A DNA stretch of 64,000 bases from Beroe forskalii (GCA_011033025.1 WFMF01000032.1:248001-312000), one strand, 5' to 3'. Shown: positions 44,553 through 57,630, numbered from the stretch's first letter. Notes: a model not told the origin generated them from the letters alone. Translations and numbers: made by a program.

Positions 44553-45893
44553 ATGCCTCAGAAAATTCCACTTCAAGTTGTGGATGACCACAATGAAGCA
44601 CTCAATTTCTACTATAAACTGATAGCCAGGAACAAGATTCCCTTCCAAGACATGTGTCTTGTTCACTTTGATAGTCATCCTGATTTAGCAAGCCCAGAAA
44701 GCATCTCAACAGAACAGGTAATATTCGTCTTTCTGCCATCACATGCATTGATTTAGTGAATCACTGGTTGCTGCTATCCAAAGAAAAAAAAATCAATGCT
44801 TAGACACTGCCAAATAGATATCTATGGGGAACTATCTTAGCCATTTAAGCATGACTTAAAAACTAAAACTTCAATGCAATATTTTCTTGATTTAGAGCTT
44901 TAACTTTAATTGCTATGATAACATGAATTATTTCAGTTTACTGACAGACATCATCTCCTTGACAACATTACAATATCTGATTGGATTCTTCCTGCTGTCT
45001 ACCAACAGCACTTCACAACTATCATTTGGATAAAACCTCCATGGGCTACTCAAATACCAATAGGCAAGCATACAATTGAAATAGGTAAAGATGAGTGTGG
45101 GCTGCTGAAAACATCATCACATTTACCCTATTATGTGTCAGACTTATGCTATTGTGAAAACCTAGTTGAAATGAGAACATTCGATTTGTTTGTTGTTGAA
45201 ATGTCTCTTGATCAAGATAACACAAAAGATTGTTGGAATATTATTGCCATGATTTTGCAAAACAGAAAATGGTGTTTGGATATTGATATGGACTTTTATT
45301 CTACTCAGAATCCATTCAAAACTATTCTAGGCAGACATTTTGATTTTGTGCATGATATTTTTAAGTTTGAGGAGGGCAGAAACCTTGAAGAATCTTTGAG
45401 ACAAAGGCAGATTCAGCTAGGGTATATGGAATGTTTGTGTGCAGGTAATGTTCCTACAGACAATCAGATGGCTAGTTACAAGGATGTGATAGAAAAATTG
45501 TCACATAAATATCCTTGCCTGAAAGAGGATATCTCAGCTGTAAAGGACCATGTTGCTAGTGATGAGTTTATTACAGAATTGTATTATATTGGACAGCAAA
45601 CTGAGTTACCTCACCATATTTCAAGTGACTCACAAATTAATGATCTTATCACTAAAACTGAAAAGCTGTTGAAACTTCTGTCATGTTGTGATCATGATGC
45701 TGATCTTTCCTTGAAAGAAGTTGATCCCCCTGTTGCCAAGGTTGACCTTCCAGTTGCTATTACACTTGCTAGATCTGAATATGATGAGTACTCATCTCCT
45801 GAAACCCTTGAAAGTGTACATTGTGCCCTCATTTGTCTGCTGAGAAGATTGTACAACATTCCATCTGAGGTCCAATGCCCAAAAATGAAGTAG
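44553..45893 (+). CDS. C5orf22: C5orf22 / UPF0489 family protein
   Basis: Exons 44553-44717 (donor GTAATA) and 44937-45893 join in phase 0, giving 373 residues from the ATG at 44553. Family signatures: VVDDHNEAL at residues 9-17, LVHFDSHPDL at 36-45 and LDIDMDFYS at about 169, an arginase/deacetylase-like arrangement of Asp and His that suggests a metal site. Also DWILPAVY and IWIKPPW, typical of UPF0489. Human C5orf22 is somewhat longer (about 440), so the C-terminus here is shorter. The biochemical role of the family is not established to my knowledge. A possible ATTAAA signal lies near 46047. It is followed after 350 bp by SPICE1 on the same strand. Confidence 0.93.
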
Positions 45894-46242
45894 CTTGTAT
45901 TTTATTTATTGATAAAAGCTCCAGAATTCTTTTACTTATTTATTGTATTATGTTGTGCTTTTGAATCTGTTAAAAGCTTACATTGAATCTATAATTTGAT
46001 TTTGATCTATTTTGATAAGTTTTCATTCATTTCGTCATAAATTTCAATTAAATGAGTTTAAGAGTAACAGTTATCTGAAATTTGTATGGTTTACTCATGT
46101 TGACAATTCTTTCAGAAAAGTGACATAAGGTACTTCTAATGATGTTGGTACTTATACAACATATGCAATTAACCTGTAACTTAAGTCTTAATGTGATTCA
46201 GCATTTACTTCATGCTATATTTTATTTCTAGCCAAGTACAGG

Positions 46243-49200
46243 ATGAACAGAAGAAAGCCTCCTGGAAGTCATGTGCAAGGCAAAAGGAATACAAAGCCCA
46301 AATCCAAACCTCAGTGGGATGTAAGTTGTGTGTGCATGATTAAAATGAGAGGAAATGAACATGAGTGCAAAATACAGGTGTTATAGTCTTGACATTTTGT
46401 GCTTTCGATCATATGTAGGTAGATTTCTTATTAACAGATTCAGACATTAGTTGATCATTTATGTAATCAGGCATGTTATTGTAAGACCCTGAGGCAATGA
46501 CCATGCATATTGGTTCTTGTTTTTCATTCAAATTCCTCAGCTCCTATCACACTCTCGTCTCTCCCCTTCCCTAGGCTCATCTGTTACACTTTGCCCCATT
46601 GTCCAGTGATATATAACATCTCTTATAGAATAATGGTACACCCCTCTCCAGGACAGCATTAACGATGTGGGAGCTATGAAGCTGAACAGGAGTGAGCTGG
46701 AGAAGAGGACTAAGCTCTACTCCGCAAAACATATGGAGAGGATTAGGAACGAGATCAGAGCTGGGCAGCGTGAGTAACAGGCAGTGTGTGACATGTGGAT
46801 ACTGCATAGTGTGATTTGTGAGGTGTGATGCGAGGTGTGCGAGGGTGCAGAGAGAATATGAAGAAAGTGTGAAGCTCAGAAAACTGTGAGTATGAGGGTT
46901 AAATTTAGGTGCAATAATACGACCCATGGGGTTAATGACCACCAAGTGTTGGTAGCTTGCCGGTCCAGAGGGGTCCTGGAACGGCTGGCTGCTCTCAGCC
47001 CAGGATATCCTCGGCAGTCGGGTGCCCTGAAAAACCACCCAGGAGTGCACACCCTTAGCCTAGCGTATTAGGGATAGTCTCCATGCTCAGCATGGCTGCC
47101 ACCGGCCGGGTTGATTAAACCGACTGTGGCCGTTTTACTAAGACTACTAAGGGGTTAATGACACTAGCGCTTAAATTTGTATAAGTGAATATCTGCACTA
47201 CTGTCGGGATGAAGATTCGCATAAAAAGAAAACAAATTATGCTTTGTGTTATCAGGCTCTCATTTGATTCAGTGAATTGCATGACATACCATTATCCACC
47301 TAGGAAAAGAAAAGAAGATAAAAGAGGCAGTGTACTCGAGTCCCTTTACAGCTCACAACCAGTCCATCATTCAGGGTAACTCTCCTGATGCCAAATCAAA
47401 GGTGAGCTGTTTTGTATCTACTGTAGTTGCTAGGTACACAGTGAAATACAGTCACGTTTCTCTGAAACGAATGCCGTTCAACTTCTACTCTGTAAATAGA
47501 CAAGAAAAAGTGCTGAAAATTACGTTCATGATGTTAGGTTTATGTGAATGCTCCTTTAACTTTTTAAGTAAGTTACCAGTATCTCCACTCAGTTGAGAGA
47601 CCTGCTGAACGAAACGGACAGGAAGATGGCAGAAGCAAAGGATTTGTTCGGGGATAACGGTTACAAGTACAGAGTAATTCCTAATGTAACCAGTGCTCCG
47701 TCTTACAAACACAGGTTTGTTATCAGGGAACTGAAAACTCAATTTAAACGCTACCCTTTCCAATTATCCAGGTACCTCTTCAATTCTACAACCTGCCTTC
47801 CTTGATTGCTGAGTGAGCATCTAACAGGGAACCAGAAATAATATGAAATGATGATAGAAATACGCCATTTCCCTAAAAATTAAAAAGTATTTTGGAGAAC
47901 CCGGGCATCGATCCCGGTACCTCTCGCATGCTAAGCGAGCGCTCTACCATCTGAGCTAGCTCCCCGATGGGCCATTTTCAATTCCCACCTCCTCGACCTT
48001 TGCTAACTTGTCTCGAAATTGCTTATGGGCTCAGTGGATTCAGGGAATCAACTGGTGAATCCACTGTAAAGTTTCCCACACTTGACCCTGAAGAGTTATG
48101 GTATTTATCATTAATTTGAAAGCGACCTAGTCACATGTAATCAGTAATATCAAAACACAGATAACTGATAAGTTTCGAATTTCAACATGTTTTTCATCAT
48201 GTACACTGTTAGAATGTTGTTCTCATCAAATCAAATTAGACTCACTCATTTAATGACATTTACTAACTGATGTTCTATGTATTTTGTGCATTTTTAAATA
48301 AACCCACTATCCACTAAGTACAAATAAGAACTTAAATTTTCACCAAAAACTAAAAAGTTAAGTTGGAGAACCCGGGCATCGATCCCGGTACCTCTCGCAT
48401 GCTAAGCGAGCGCTCTACCATCTGAGCTAGCTCCCCGATACCTAAAATTGGATTTCACTCTATCAATACTGAACTCAGATCGAATTCGTGAGTTCCTTCT
48501 GAAAAGTTTTCTGCCCTTTTTACGGTCATGGTTATTATTTAATGGACTTTCTCCATTATTTGATGCTTGATTTGGCCCAGGTTACCTCTGCAGAAGCAGC
48601 AATATCTTCCTAAACTTTTCCAAAATACCGTTGTGCCATTTTACCCTTCTGATTATCCGTTTCTTCAATAGAGATTTTGAATCTTCTTCACCGTGGGAAG
48701 TAAATCAATATGGCACAGTGTTTCTGTGAATAATCCTGTTTATAAAACCCCTATTTTATACAAAAATTAAAAAGTATTTTGGAGAACCCGGGCATCGATC
48801 CCGGTACCTCTCGCATGCTAAGCGAGCGCTCTACCATCTGAGCTAGCTCCCCGATGCTGCAAATGAAAACAGTTTGTTTATCAATAGCCAATGTACTACA
48901 ATATTACTCTTAGCTTGATTTAACCCTCCCCTCCCCGCAGTCCCCTGACCCTAGTCCGGACTACAGTGGACACGCCCTCCCCTCCCCCTACCGCTCTCAA
49001 CGACACCCAGAAGCTGGGGGTTGTCACTGTGGAGAAACTCCCTCCTGAGGAATCCTCCGTCATTGATCTCTCCCGACTGCGACTCCTCCTTCTAAATGCA
49101 GGTAGTGTTTCATCTAATCAGGTTAAGTGGTTAAATCTAACTGCAGTCACAATCCAATTACTGCTTTTAAACGTTGATTATTTATAGTTTAGTGTTTTTG

Positions 49201-52200
49201 TTTTAACCAGGCGTTCTGGATACGGGTAATGATAAAGCGCTGCCCCGTTTGATCTGAGAGGGAACCCTATTTGGGGTTAACTGCGCCTGATGCCTCTTTC
49301 ATTTGAAATTGGAGGGATGAGGATTGGAAGAAAGTGGGTTAAGTGAGAAATGCTGTTTGAATGTGTACTTCCAAGTTCCAACTCATTAAATGTAGCTCGG
49401 CTATGAATGTCTTACAAGCAAACAGATCTCAGTAATCACTAATTTATGCCAAATATTCACTACAGCTTGCTGTACATCTTGAAACCTGGTGGTTATTAAC
49501 CATATAAGGTAATCTTGTGACATCATAGCCTAGAGTCTTAACAGCGGCCAATAATAATGCTGTATTTAGCAGTTGCCATGGGAAACAGAGTAATGCTATG
49601 ATTATAACCTGTTTTATTATAACCTATTTTAATACAACCCATCTATTAGTGTATTAAGAATTTAATTGAATTAGTTAAACAGAAAGTAGGTCTAGCAAGA
49701 AGGATTGAAGCCTCAGTATTTATACATGGTTTAGACCTTTAGAACAGTCTCTTTCTTTCCTAATTTGGCTACAAATCATTTAAAATCACTCCCAATTCAG
49801 CTACAAATCATTAATTACTCTCTGTTAATTACCTCCTTATTTGGAAGTTAATTACCTCCTTATTTGGGAGCATGCCTCCAGTGACTTTTAACACGCAGAT
49901 AATGTGTAGCAGTGTAAGGGAGAGATCCGCTGTATTGTCTTCTCTATTAGCATAATAAGCCTGTAGCTGAACTGCACAGCTCAATTACTGCTTCGCTCTT
50001 GTGGTTTGTCACTGCTCACTGTTCATTTACTGTGAGATCTATTACAGGGTATTAGGGCCCTGTTTCCAGCTACTTTACTCTATTGCCAATCCAGGATTCC
50101 AGGGTATTAGCTTTAGGTCCCTACTCCCTGTTACCAGCACTTTAAATTGCCAATGATGTTACCAGTTTACCTGGATGATACTTTGAAACGATTCAACTTC
50201 TTGACAGTTTGCTGATTACTCATTATCTGTTTACTATGACACTTTTCTACTTTTACAGTTTACACTATTCCACCCTGACACCACTTTCCTTCTGACACTA
50301 TTGCACCCTGACACCACTTTCCCTCTGACACTTTTCCACCCTGACACCACTTTCCTTCTGACACTATTTCACCCTGACACCACTTTCCTTCTGACACTAT
50401 TTCACCCTGACACCACTTTCCTCCTGACACTATTCCACCCTGACATCACTTTCCTTCTGACACTATATCACCTTGACTCCACTTTCCTTCTGACACTATT
50501 TCACTCTGACACCACTTTCCTTCTGACACAATTCCACCCTGACATCACTTTCCTTCTGACACTATTCCACCCTGACATCACTTTCCTTCTGACACAATTC
50601 CACTCTGACACTATTCCTCTCTGACTCCGCTCGGCTCTGACACCACTTCACTCTGACACCGACTTCGTTCAGTCACACCATAGGGCATAGAACCTGTGTA
50701 AAACCACAGTAGCTCTATGTGTTCCACTGACCGCTACCAGTACCTGCTATGACTATCTGCCTAGCTACATTCTTACATCACATGCCAGTACCATCTGCCT
50801 ACAATCTTACATCACATGACCATTTCATTTCATTAAATCGACTAATGCTCAGTTAGACAGCCCTGTGTTGCATTACGAGTGTGTTCCGGACACGCAATAA
50901 CAGGAGAGAAAACTCAGTCAGGACCCCATCAAAGGAAACTTGATAGTTCTCTTTGTCTTATTCGATTACTCGAGTGTCCGAAAACTCAGCTCACAGTTGA
51001 GCTGTAGTCCCCTTTGTCGCTTTGTCCGGGTTTTTTGAAGTGTGGCCAATTCGCTGATTGTATCTTTTAGTTGTGATCTGTATTCGTCAGGAATCATGGA
51101 GATCTCGTATCGAGAACTTTGCAGATTGTCGTTTATATTGTCATGGCGATATCAAAGACTGAGTTTTACTTCTGTCCCACTAAATAGCTAAATGTATGAC
51201 CTATCACAGGAGCCTTAGCAGTCTAATTTAATGCACAAAATTTGATAAACTAAGTTTGTTACTAGGAGCTAAGTAATAGTTGTAACATTTTAACTTGTAG
51301 TCGAATGGTTACTCATGCCTTGGTAGGGTAGTGATGTCAGCGTTGTATTGGACAGTCTTCCTTTGCAATAGCAGGGGACATTGTGACTCCTGTGATGTAT
51401 CTTCTTTCTCGAACATTTCCCCAAACATTGGATGGTCGAATTGATACTTTTAAGGCCTATACCATACGACCTCCACTCGAGTACTTGTTTTGATTTAGTA
51501 ATATCACGATGTCCTAACGCTTCCTGTTTCTTGTTTTGATGTAGTAATATCATGATGTCCTAAAACCTCCTCCTAAATGCAGAGAAGGAGAACCTGCTGA
51601 GAACAACCCAGAACAACCTACTAAACTCCCAAAGTGACTGCTCCTTCATCAACTCTGACAAAGTCAACAAAGTACTTCACTTTAATGACGACATCCCTAC
51701 GGTACGTTGGCATATCTTTGGTTCATAAAGCTACTTTCATTATTTCATATAGGATAGACGATGCTTTGAAACCAGTTAAATCAACCGACTAAACAACCTA
51801 ATCACACCTTTTTGATGATCGTTACAACCATGCCTTCTCAGATAAGAATGGAGGAACGTTCTAAAAAGAGAGTTTGTCTCCAAGAAGATCCTCCAACGAA
51901 AGTAGAAACCTCCAACAGTAACCAAGCAACCTCGAGTAACCAAGCAACCTCGAGTAACCAAGCAACCAAGCAAAGTCAGCTAAGTAGGAAAGGTTCAGGA
52001 AAGAGAGTTGCTTCTAAAGGAGCAACTCAAGGAATGCAGCTCAATGGGGATGTGGTGGAAATACTTCCCACTGCTTCCCAGCCTCAGAATGCTTCTCAGC
52101 ATCCTCAGAGTGCTTCTAATGCTTCCCATGCTTCTGGCGCTTCCCATGCTTCTGCTAACCCTCACCCCAGTGGGTCTAACCCCTCCAGTGTCTTCAACTC

Positions 52201-55200
52201 AGTGAATGCGGGCCCTGCCCCCTCCTGGTCTTCACAACCACTGGATCAGGTTAGAGGTCTCATAGTCCTGGATTCTATTGTTTAATTCGGTTAGACGTCT
52301 CACTGTCTTGAAACTGTTTACTGTTTTCCGATTAATGAACTCCTGTTCAACTATAAGACAAAGTTTTGAAACACATTATATTTCTCCCCACATCATAATG
52401 CTTCTTAACCACTTCTCCCCCTCCTTCAACAGAAGAGTAAGATAGTGGTGCGGGGCTCCTCCCCCGAGAAGAAGAAGAAACTCTCCTCCTCCTCTGACAA
52501 CTCGCAGCCTCCTCCCAGACTGGTGCAGACCAGCAGTGAGAGTCTAGTGTCTCCTAGCAGGTTAGTATTTAGATTATCTCAGAGTTATCTTCTTATCTTA
52601 AATGTCATTTTACTGTAGCCGTAGGTATCTGCGTATCTGTAGTATCTGGAGCGTCAAGTTTCTTCACAAATTAAGAAATTCTAAATGATTAAATGGCAAG
52701 TTGCCATAGTTTGGGAATTGGGAATTGCAATGAATCGTTCTGGATTCATTGCAATTTGCAACGTACTTACTCCAACCAGTACCCAATAACTGTTATGAAT
52801 CATGAACCTCTAGAACGAATAACCTTGTCTCCTCCCCTCACCCTGTACCAATGCTTGCTGCTGAAGCATTGATAAAGTACTGCCTGCATATCCGTATATA
52901 TCCTGGCATATGTTAACTGCTTCTCATGATACCCTTTAACTCTGCCCTGTTCCAAACCACTGTTATAGATTCCCTCTGTCTTTGTGCTGTGATATTATCC
53001 TAGCTAAATGTCAGGATTAATCTTAGAGATTTCATCTCAAAGGTTGTTGAGGGCGATTTCATTATCATAATTTACAACATTAAAACTCCCTTCTTCTAGT
53101 AGTGTGTGACATTGCAGATCTTTATATCTGAGAATTAAACTGAGGTTTAATTGTCCTAATCTACTCTCTCCACCTTAAAACAGGAGCTTCCAGTATCAGG
53201 CACTGCTCATTCTAGAATATGATAATTTAGTTCACGTACCTAGCTATATTAGGTATTTAAGTTTTCCTTATTTTGGATTCTAGTTGAGAAATTGAATTGA
53301 GTTTATCTCGACTCTTATTCCAAGAATTCTAGTTGATTAACCGATAGTTATTAAGTCATGTTTGGTATGAAGGTTTGGTTTGCCAGGATAAAGAAACAGC
53401 AGCAGCTGCAAAAGAAGAAGAAACCCAGTCCTGACGCTGAGAAGAGAAGGTAAGTTTCAGTTGGAGGTTTGAATAATCAATTCTTCTCAGAAAGACATGA
53501 TTTGCTGAAGGATTTTTATTCAAGGAATTCTTCTTGATTTTTTCATCTGTTATCGGCCAAATCTTCCTTTGCCTGATCTCGGCCAATTGTGTAGATCTCC
53601 ATGGAATTATGCTTGTCTTTCTCAGCCCATGATAAATTATTGGTATGGGTTTGCATGGCATGGCATTTGTAATTTATGTTTATTTTTCCCCCAATCGCTT
53701 TTTGTTTTTGCCCCATTGCCCAGGTGCTTTTAACTTCAATTCAGGGTTTTTGTAAGACGAAACCCCTCCCGATGGGATCCCTTAACAAGCTTTCCTCCTC
53801 CTCCAGCACAGAATCCTTCAAAGTTCCGGAATAACTTCCACTGACAGCCCCCACATTGAATTTGAATTGATTGTATCAAAAGATTTGTCTGAGATAATAA
53901 ATGTAAAATCAAAAAATAATAATGGGTAATGGTTCGAAGATTGGGTTTGTGTGTCTTGTTTTTGTATTTATAATTTTTATTTTCCACCCCAATCGCCTTT
54001 CTTGTTTTACAAAAAGGCAGCGAAAAACCTGAAAAAGGTAGGATGAAGAGAAGAAGACGGAAAGAATTTGACTAAGTTCATTTTAGGGTATCAGGAGTTT
54101 ACGAGACCTCTCGCCGGATGATGGGATCCCGTTTAACAATTGTTTTATCAGGAATGTTTCACAGTGCCTACCAATGGGCACAACTCTTGCTATTTAAATT
54201 AACCCAAAGTTCAAAGTTCGGAATAAAAGTTTGAACTTTGAATAATCCCCGTGAGAACATTGAATTTGAATTGATTGTGGCAAAAATTGTTTGATGTGAA
54301 GATAATAAAGTTTAAGTTCGATTAAAATTCTAGTTTTCTCCACTAACCCCTCCGTAGCATCCCTCCCTCTGAGACTAGAGACACCACTGCCCCTACCCTC
54401 TCTACTGCCTCCTGTGATTCTAGAGCCTGTGAGTCACGTGACTCTCCTCCTGGCGTGGTGGACTCCGCTACTAGTCCCTTCTTCCCTCTCAGTCCTCCTA
54501 CAGAGAAGAAGGAGAGTGCTACCTCCCCAAATAGAAGTGAGTTGTTTGAGACTTTAGTGAGTTACTAGAGAAATCAGGGTTGAGTGAGTTACTCAGTTTG
54601 AGAACTCATAGTTTAGTGAGTGTTAGAAAACTCACAGTTCAGAAAACCTTAGATGATATATTTCTAGGATTAACTCCTGATTTGAAGTGTTTCTAAAACC
54701 AGGAAGACACTAAGATACCATTCTTACTATTCCTTCTCTAACCCCCTATCCTAGGTACAGATAGCTGCAGTCCAGTTCGGTGTCAAATCAAGGACATTGA
54801 AGAGAACGGGTCTTCTGACAGAAGGGGAGTAAGTGCTCCTCTACCCATCACTAGGGGAACAAAGGACAGACCTTACACAGGAGGTAAGTGGGTGAAAGTG
54901 GGAGTGGGAGTGAGGGAGGTGAGTGGGAGTGATTGGGGGAGGGAGGGGGAGTAGTGGTAGTGAGGTGAGGGGTGGGGGAGTGGATGTTGGATGTGGGGGC
55001 CGGGGAGTGGTTTGAGGAGAAATTTGGCGTATCGGTATACAATCTCAACACACATTCTGCAGTTAAAGGAGCGGTTAGAGCAGCTGATAGTGGGAGGAAA
55101 CTACCCCTTTATGAAGATAGAACAGAAGTCCTACGCTATCCCTGATAATGCTGAGGGGAACAGAGTGGTGTGGGTCCAGAGCTCTCATCAGGATATTCCT

Positions 55201-56866
55201 AATACCGTTAGTAGTTACTTGTAACGTATTTATTATAGCAAGTAGCAACGTATGGTGTGGGTAATATCACTTCAGGTTTGACTGGTAACAACAGCCACTA
55301 CATTCATCACCTTGCAGTATGATATAGGTACTGCTGTATGAAGTGACCTATCAATAAATTGCCGGGTATTTTCTCAATACTCCAGCTTCTGACGTATAGA
55401 ATTACCACTGAAACCCAACCTGTCGTTATAAAGTGAATGTTTCCCCTCTATTCCCTTCTCACTTCCCCTTTTTCCCCTGTATTCCATTCCCCAATAACAG
55501 CGGCGCTGTGCCCTGGACTACAACGAAACACCTGCCCCAGCGTTTCCCTTTAATTTGATAATCCTGACATTTAATCTCTGTAATTAGGTGCAGCGAGCAA
55601 GGCCTAAATCAGGGAAACATTGCCTTGTGACTCAATGTCCTAGCAGTGACCAGGCCTTGTGTTTACTTTTCTCAGGTTGAGCAGTGTGTTTTACGATTGG
55701 TGGTTTTCAAATTTTATCAGAAAATTTCAACTTACAAATAAAATACTGAGTGTTGAATTTGTCTAGATTCGTCTAGTTTTTATTCAAATAAACGGGGGTA
55801 TAATTCAATTAGAAAACACATGTGCTACTGCTTTCAGATCAAACGTTTTCTATGTAATCAAGCACCTGCAAATATTATAAGGTTTAGGTTTCGGCTAGGT
55901 AATACGATTGATTGATCGATCGAATAATGAATACTAAATGGATATTCGCTTATTTAAAAACTTTGAAATCATTTTATTTGCAAAATCAGTCGGTTTAAGT
56001 TGAGTTATTTGTTGTAACTGACCACTTTCAGTTTGTGACGCATGGATCTCGTATAAATCAGTAATTTTCAGGACGACTGAGGAATATTTCGATTTGTTTC
56101 AGGAGTATCATTAAAAGTAGTTAAGTTGTGACCGTATACCCCAACTTGCATGGTCGAGACTTTGTAAGTTGGGCGTGCCATTACGCAAGGTGTACGGTCA
56201 CAGCTGAGATCATGGAACGAACCCCCCCCGTTCTGTTATTACGCTATTATAGATAATAGGAATTATTCGAACACTTCTTTAGTACTGTAACTTCCCTAGT
56301 TACTTATATTCCTACAAACATGACCTCTAAGCCCTCTGTAAGGGTATAATGTGACTTGCAGGATGAGCAGAGCATGAAGTTTGTGGATAGCTCGCCACTA
56401 AAAGGAGCAGCACTGGAACTAGAACTCAAGTTAATGAAATACCAGAAGCAAATAGGGGCTTCTGCTTCTAAGAAAACAGAGGTAATCAGAGCTTCCATTG
56501 GTCAATTGATTTGAGCCTATCAATGGGCATTTACTCAGTTTTGTCTCATATTCATCATCATTGCATGTATGCAATCATGAAGTTGTGAAGTTGTCATCTT
56601 CTGAAGTAAATCACTGTGGAAGCTCGAATCCCTGTATAAAACTCCCTTCTTTTCAGATGTCAGGATTCACAGGGTACACTGCCTTGCTGTTGCAGTCAGT
56701 CTCCACTATGATAGGCTACCTAACAGAGCAGGAATCTAACACTGAATCAGAGAGAAGGATGCGAGGAGAGGTTATAGAGACTATGGGGGCGCTACAGTCT
56801 ACTGTAGAGACTTTGTCTTCGGTAAGAGATACACTCACTAGTGTTGGTAATCTTTTATCTTTTTAA
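46243..56866 (+). CDS. SPICE1: SPICE1 homologue (spindle and centriole-associated protein)
   Basis: Fourteen exons, all phase-compatible: 46243-46320, 46652-46769, 47304-47401, 47593-47714, 48941-49101, 51583-51701, 51842-52249, 52433-52560, 53387-53449, 54358-54536, 54755-54828, 55063-55206, 56362-56481, 56657-56866 (TAA), total 673 codons. Landmarks shared with vertebrate SPICE1: a basic N-terminus followed by QWDDSIND (QEWDNTVTD in human), MAEAKDLF ... PNVTSAP (LIAAAKELF ... PNVTVAP), and near the end ELELKLMKYQKQIG with SGFTGY ... GYLTEQE (EVEHEMEEYERWTG, TGFTLS ... RYLKESE). SPICE1 works in centriole duplication and spindle architecture. Exon 7 is a Ser/Asn/Gln/Ala-rich spacer with repeated SNQATS and SNASHASGASHAS. 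Relative to human the protein stops soon after the SGFT coiled-coil, unless the GTAAGA at 56822 is used as a donor. A 5' UTR acceptor precedes the ATG (46230/46231). Exon 11 needs the internal GTAAGT (54829) to keep phase. Confidence 0.87.
46925..47150 (-). repeat. SINE-like dispersed repeat, family B copy 2
   Basis: Inverse-orientation partner of 16258-16490 (roughly 85% identical by eye), lying in SPICE1 intron 2. Confidence 0.7.
47893..47965 (-). tRNA. tRNA-Ala(AGC), copy 1
   Basis: On the minus strand a 73-base cloverleaf: acceptor GGGGAGC pairing with GTTCTCC plus discriminator A; D arm with A box (TAGCTCAGATGG); anticodon loop CTTAGCATG with AGC; T arm GGGATCGATGCCC with B box (GGTACCGGGATCGATGCCC). 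A T-run 3' flank (RNA polymerase III terminator, TTTTT) lies about 7 bases downstream. It is antisense within SPICE1 intron 4. Confidence 0.97.
48364..48436 (-). tRNA. tRNA-Ala(AGC), copy 2
   Basis: Identical in sequence to copy 1 across all 73 bases. It has a related 3' flank (ACTTTTTAG), consistent with local duplication. Confidence 0.97.
48780..48852 (-). tRNA. tRNA-Ala(AGC), copy 3
   Basis: Identical to copies 1 and 2. Its 3' flank AAATACTTTTTAATTTTT is the same as that of copy 1, so copies 1 and 3 share a duplicated segment larger than the tRNA. Spacing between genes is about 400-470 bp. Confidence 0.97.
49085..51582 (+). other. SPICE1 intron 5, bordered by a 17-bp direct repeat
   Basis: The last 17 bases of exon 5 (CCTCCTTCTAAATGCAG, 49085-49101) are repeated with one change as the last 17 bases of the intron (CCTCCTCCTAAATGCAG, 51566-51582). 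The intron is 2.48 kb and otherwise noncoding. It includes the 16-bp-type minisatellite at 50260-50660 and a duplicated TTAATTACCTCCTTATTTGG near 49830. Confidence 0.75.
50260..50660 (+). repeat. 16-bp minisatellite, locus 3
   Basis: Alternating 16- and 17-bp units TTTCACCCTGACACCACT and TTCCTTCTGACACTA, about 24 copies, in SPICE1 intron 5. It is a clear relative of the CTCTGACACCAGTTCA unit at the other three loci and can be translated as one long frame only because its composite period (33 bp) is divisible by three. Confidence 0.9.
53680..54330. repeat. Two tandem copies of a ~300-bp repeat in SPICE1 intron 9
   Basis: 53680-53925 and 53985-54330 share, in order: CCCCAATCGCC/TTTTTGTTTT, GATGGGATCCC, CAAAGTTC(C)GGAATAA, ACATTGAATTTGAATTGATT and AGATAATAAA near the end. 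The shared AATAAA-like 3' ends could suggest retrocopies, but no poly(A) tract follows. Confidence 0.65.
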
Positions 56867-56952
56867 ATGAAAGGTAAGTTCATCGCATGCAGTCCCAAAC
56901 CGTTAAACTCGGGCAGTACCACTGTAAAGGTTTAGTTTGCGTAGGGCGCGGA

Positions 56953-56958
56953 AATAAA
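56953..56958 (+). terminator. Poly(A) signal AATAAA of SPICE1
   Basis: About 90 bases after the TAA stop. The convergent transporter gene ends on the other strand 670 bp further on. Confidence 0.6.
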
Positions 56959-57571
56959 ACTTTGTTCCCTCAGAAGTGTAACGACGCGCGCACATGGATT
57001 GAGCGCGCGTTTGTGTAAATCTATTAAGCGCGGGAAAATGAAAGTAGAAAAAGTCTACAAAACCACAATCGCCCGTTCCAGTTGCGGTATCAAATGACGG
57101 TTGATGGGTTTTTCAGTTACAACTGAAAAATTGAAATTTTCTCGAAGGAAAATCGGTTGACGGACTTGAATATGCTGGTGCCAGTGTAAATGCAACATGC
57201 ACCTTAAATTAAAATCAATTTAATTAATCAAAATAGCTTAAAATAGATAGTTAATGTCATTTTCCTGATCTAACTAATGCTATTGAATCATGACTGCAGA
57301 ACATTTCGTGATTTTATCTTTGGCACATGAATACAGACACAGACAAACACAAAGACACACAGCCGGTTCTGTGTTGTCGGCAATGTTTTAACTTTTTAAA
57401 CAATGAACTGCGATATCAATGATATTACAGTGTGACGAAATTCGGCGTGATTTTTCGTCATATTTTTGGACACAATGAAAGATTCCATTTAATTCATGTA
57501 AAAAACTTTTAGCTTCTAAATAAACTGAAATTTAAGCCACAAATAATTTTAATCCAGCAACAACGAATTCC

Positions 57572-57577
57572 TTTATT
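57572..57577 (-). terminator. Poly(A) signal AATAAA of the SLC22-like gene
   Basis: TTTATT on the plus strand, 55 bases beyond the stop at 57631, in the right orientation for the minus-strand transporter. Confidence 0.7.
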
Positions 57578-57630
57578 TACATGCAGCAAAATGAACTCTG
57601 ACATTTCACACAAATGAGATGTTAATCTGA

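Noticed and set aside
46577-47050. 157-codon minus-strand frame
   Set aside because: Covers SPICE1 exon 2 in antisense and the SINE-like repeat; no independent evidence.
50301-50624. 107-codon repetitive frame (HPDTTFLLTLF units)
   Set aside because: It is the translation of the 16/17-bp minisatellite; the composite 33-bp period keeps it open. No start context or splice sites.
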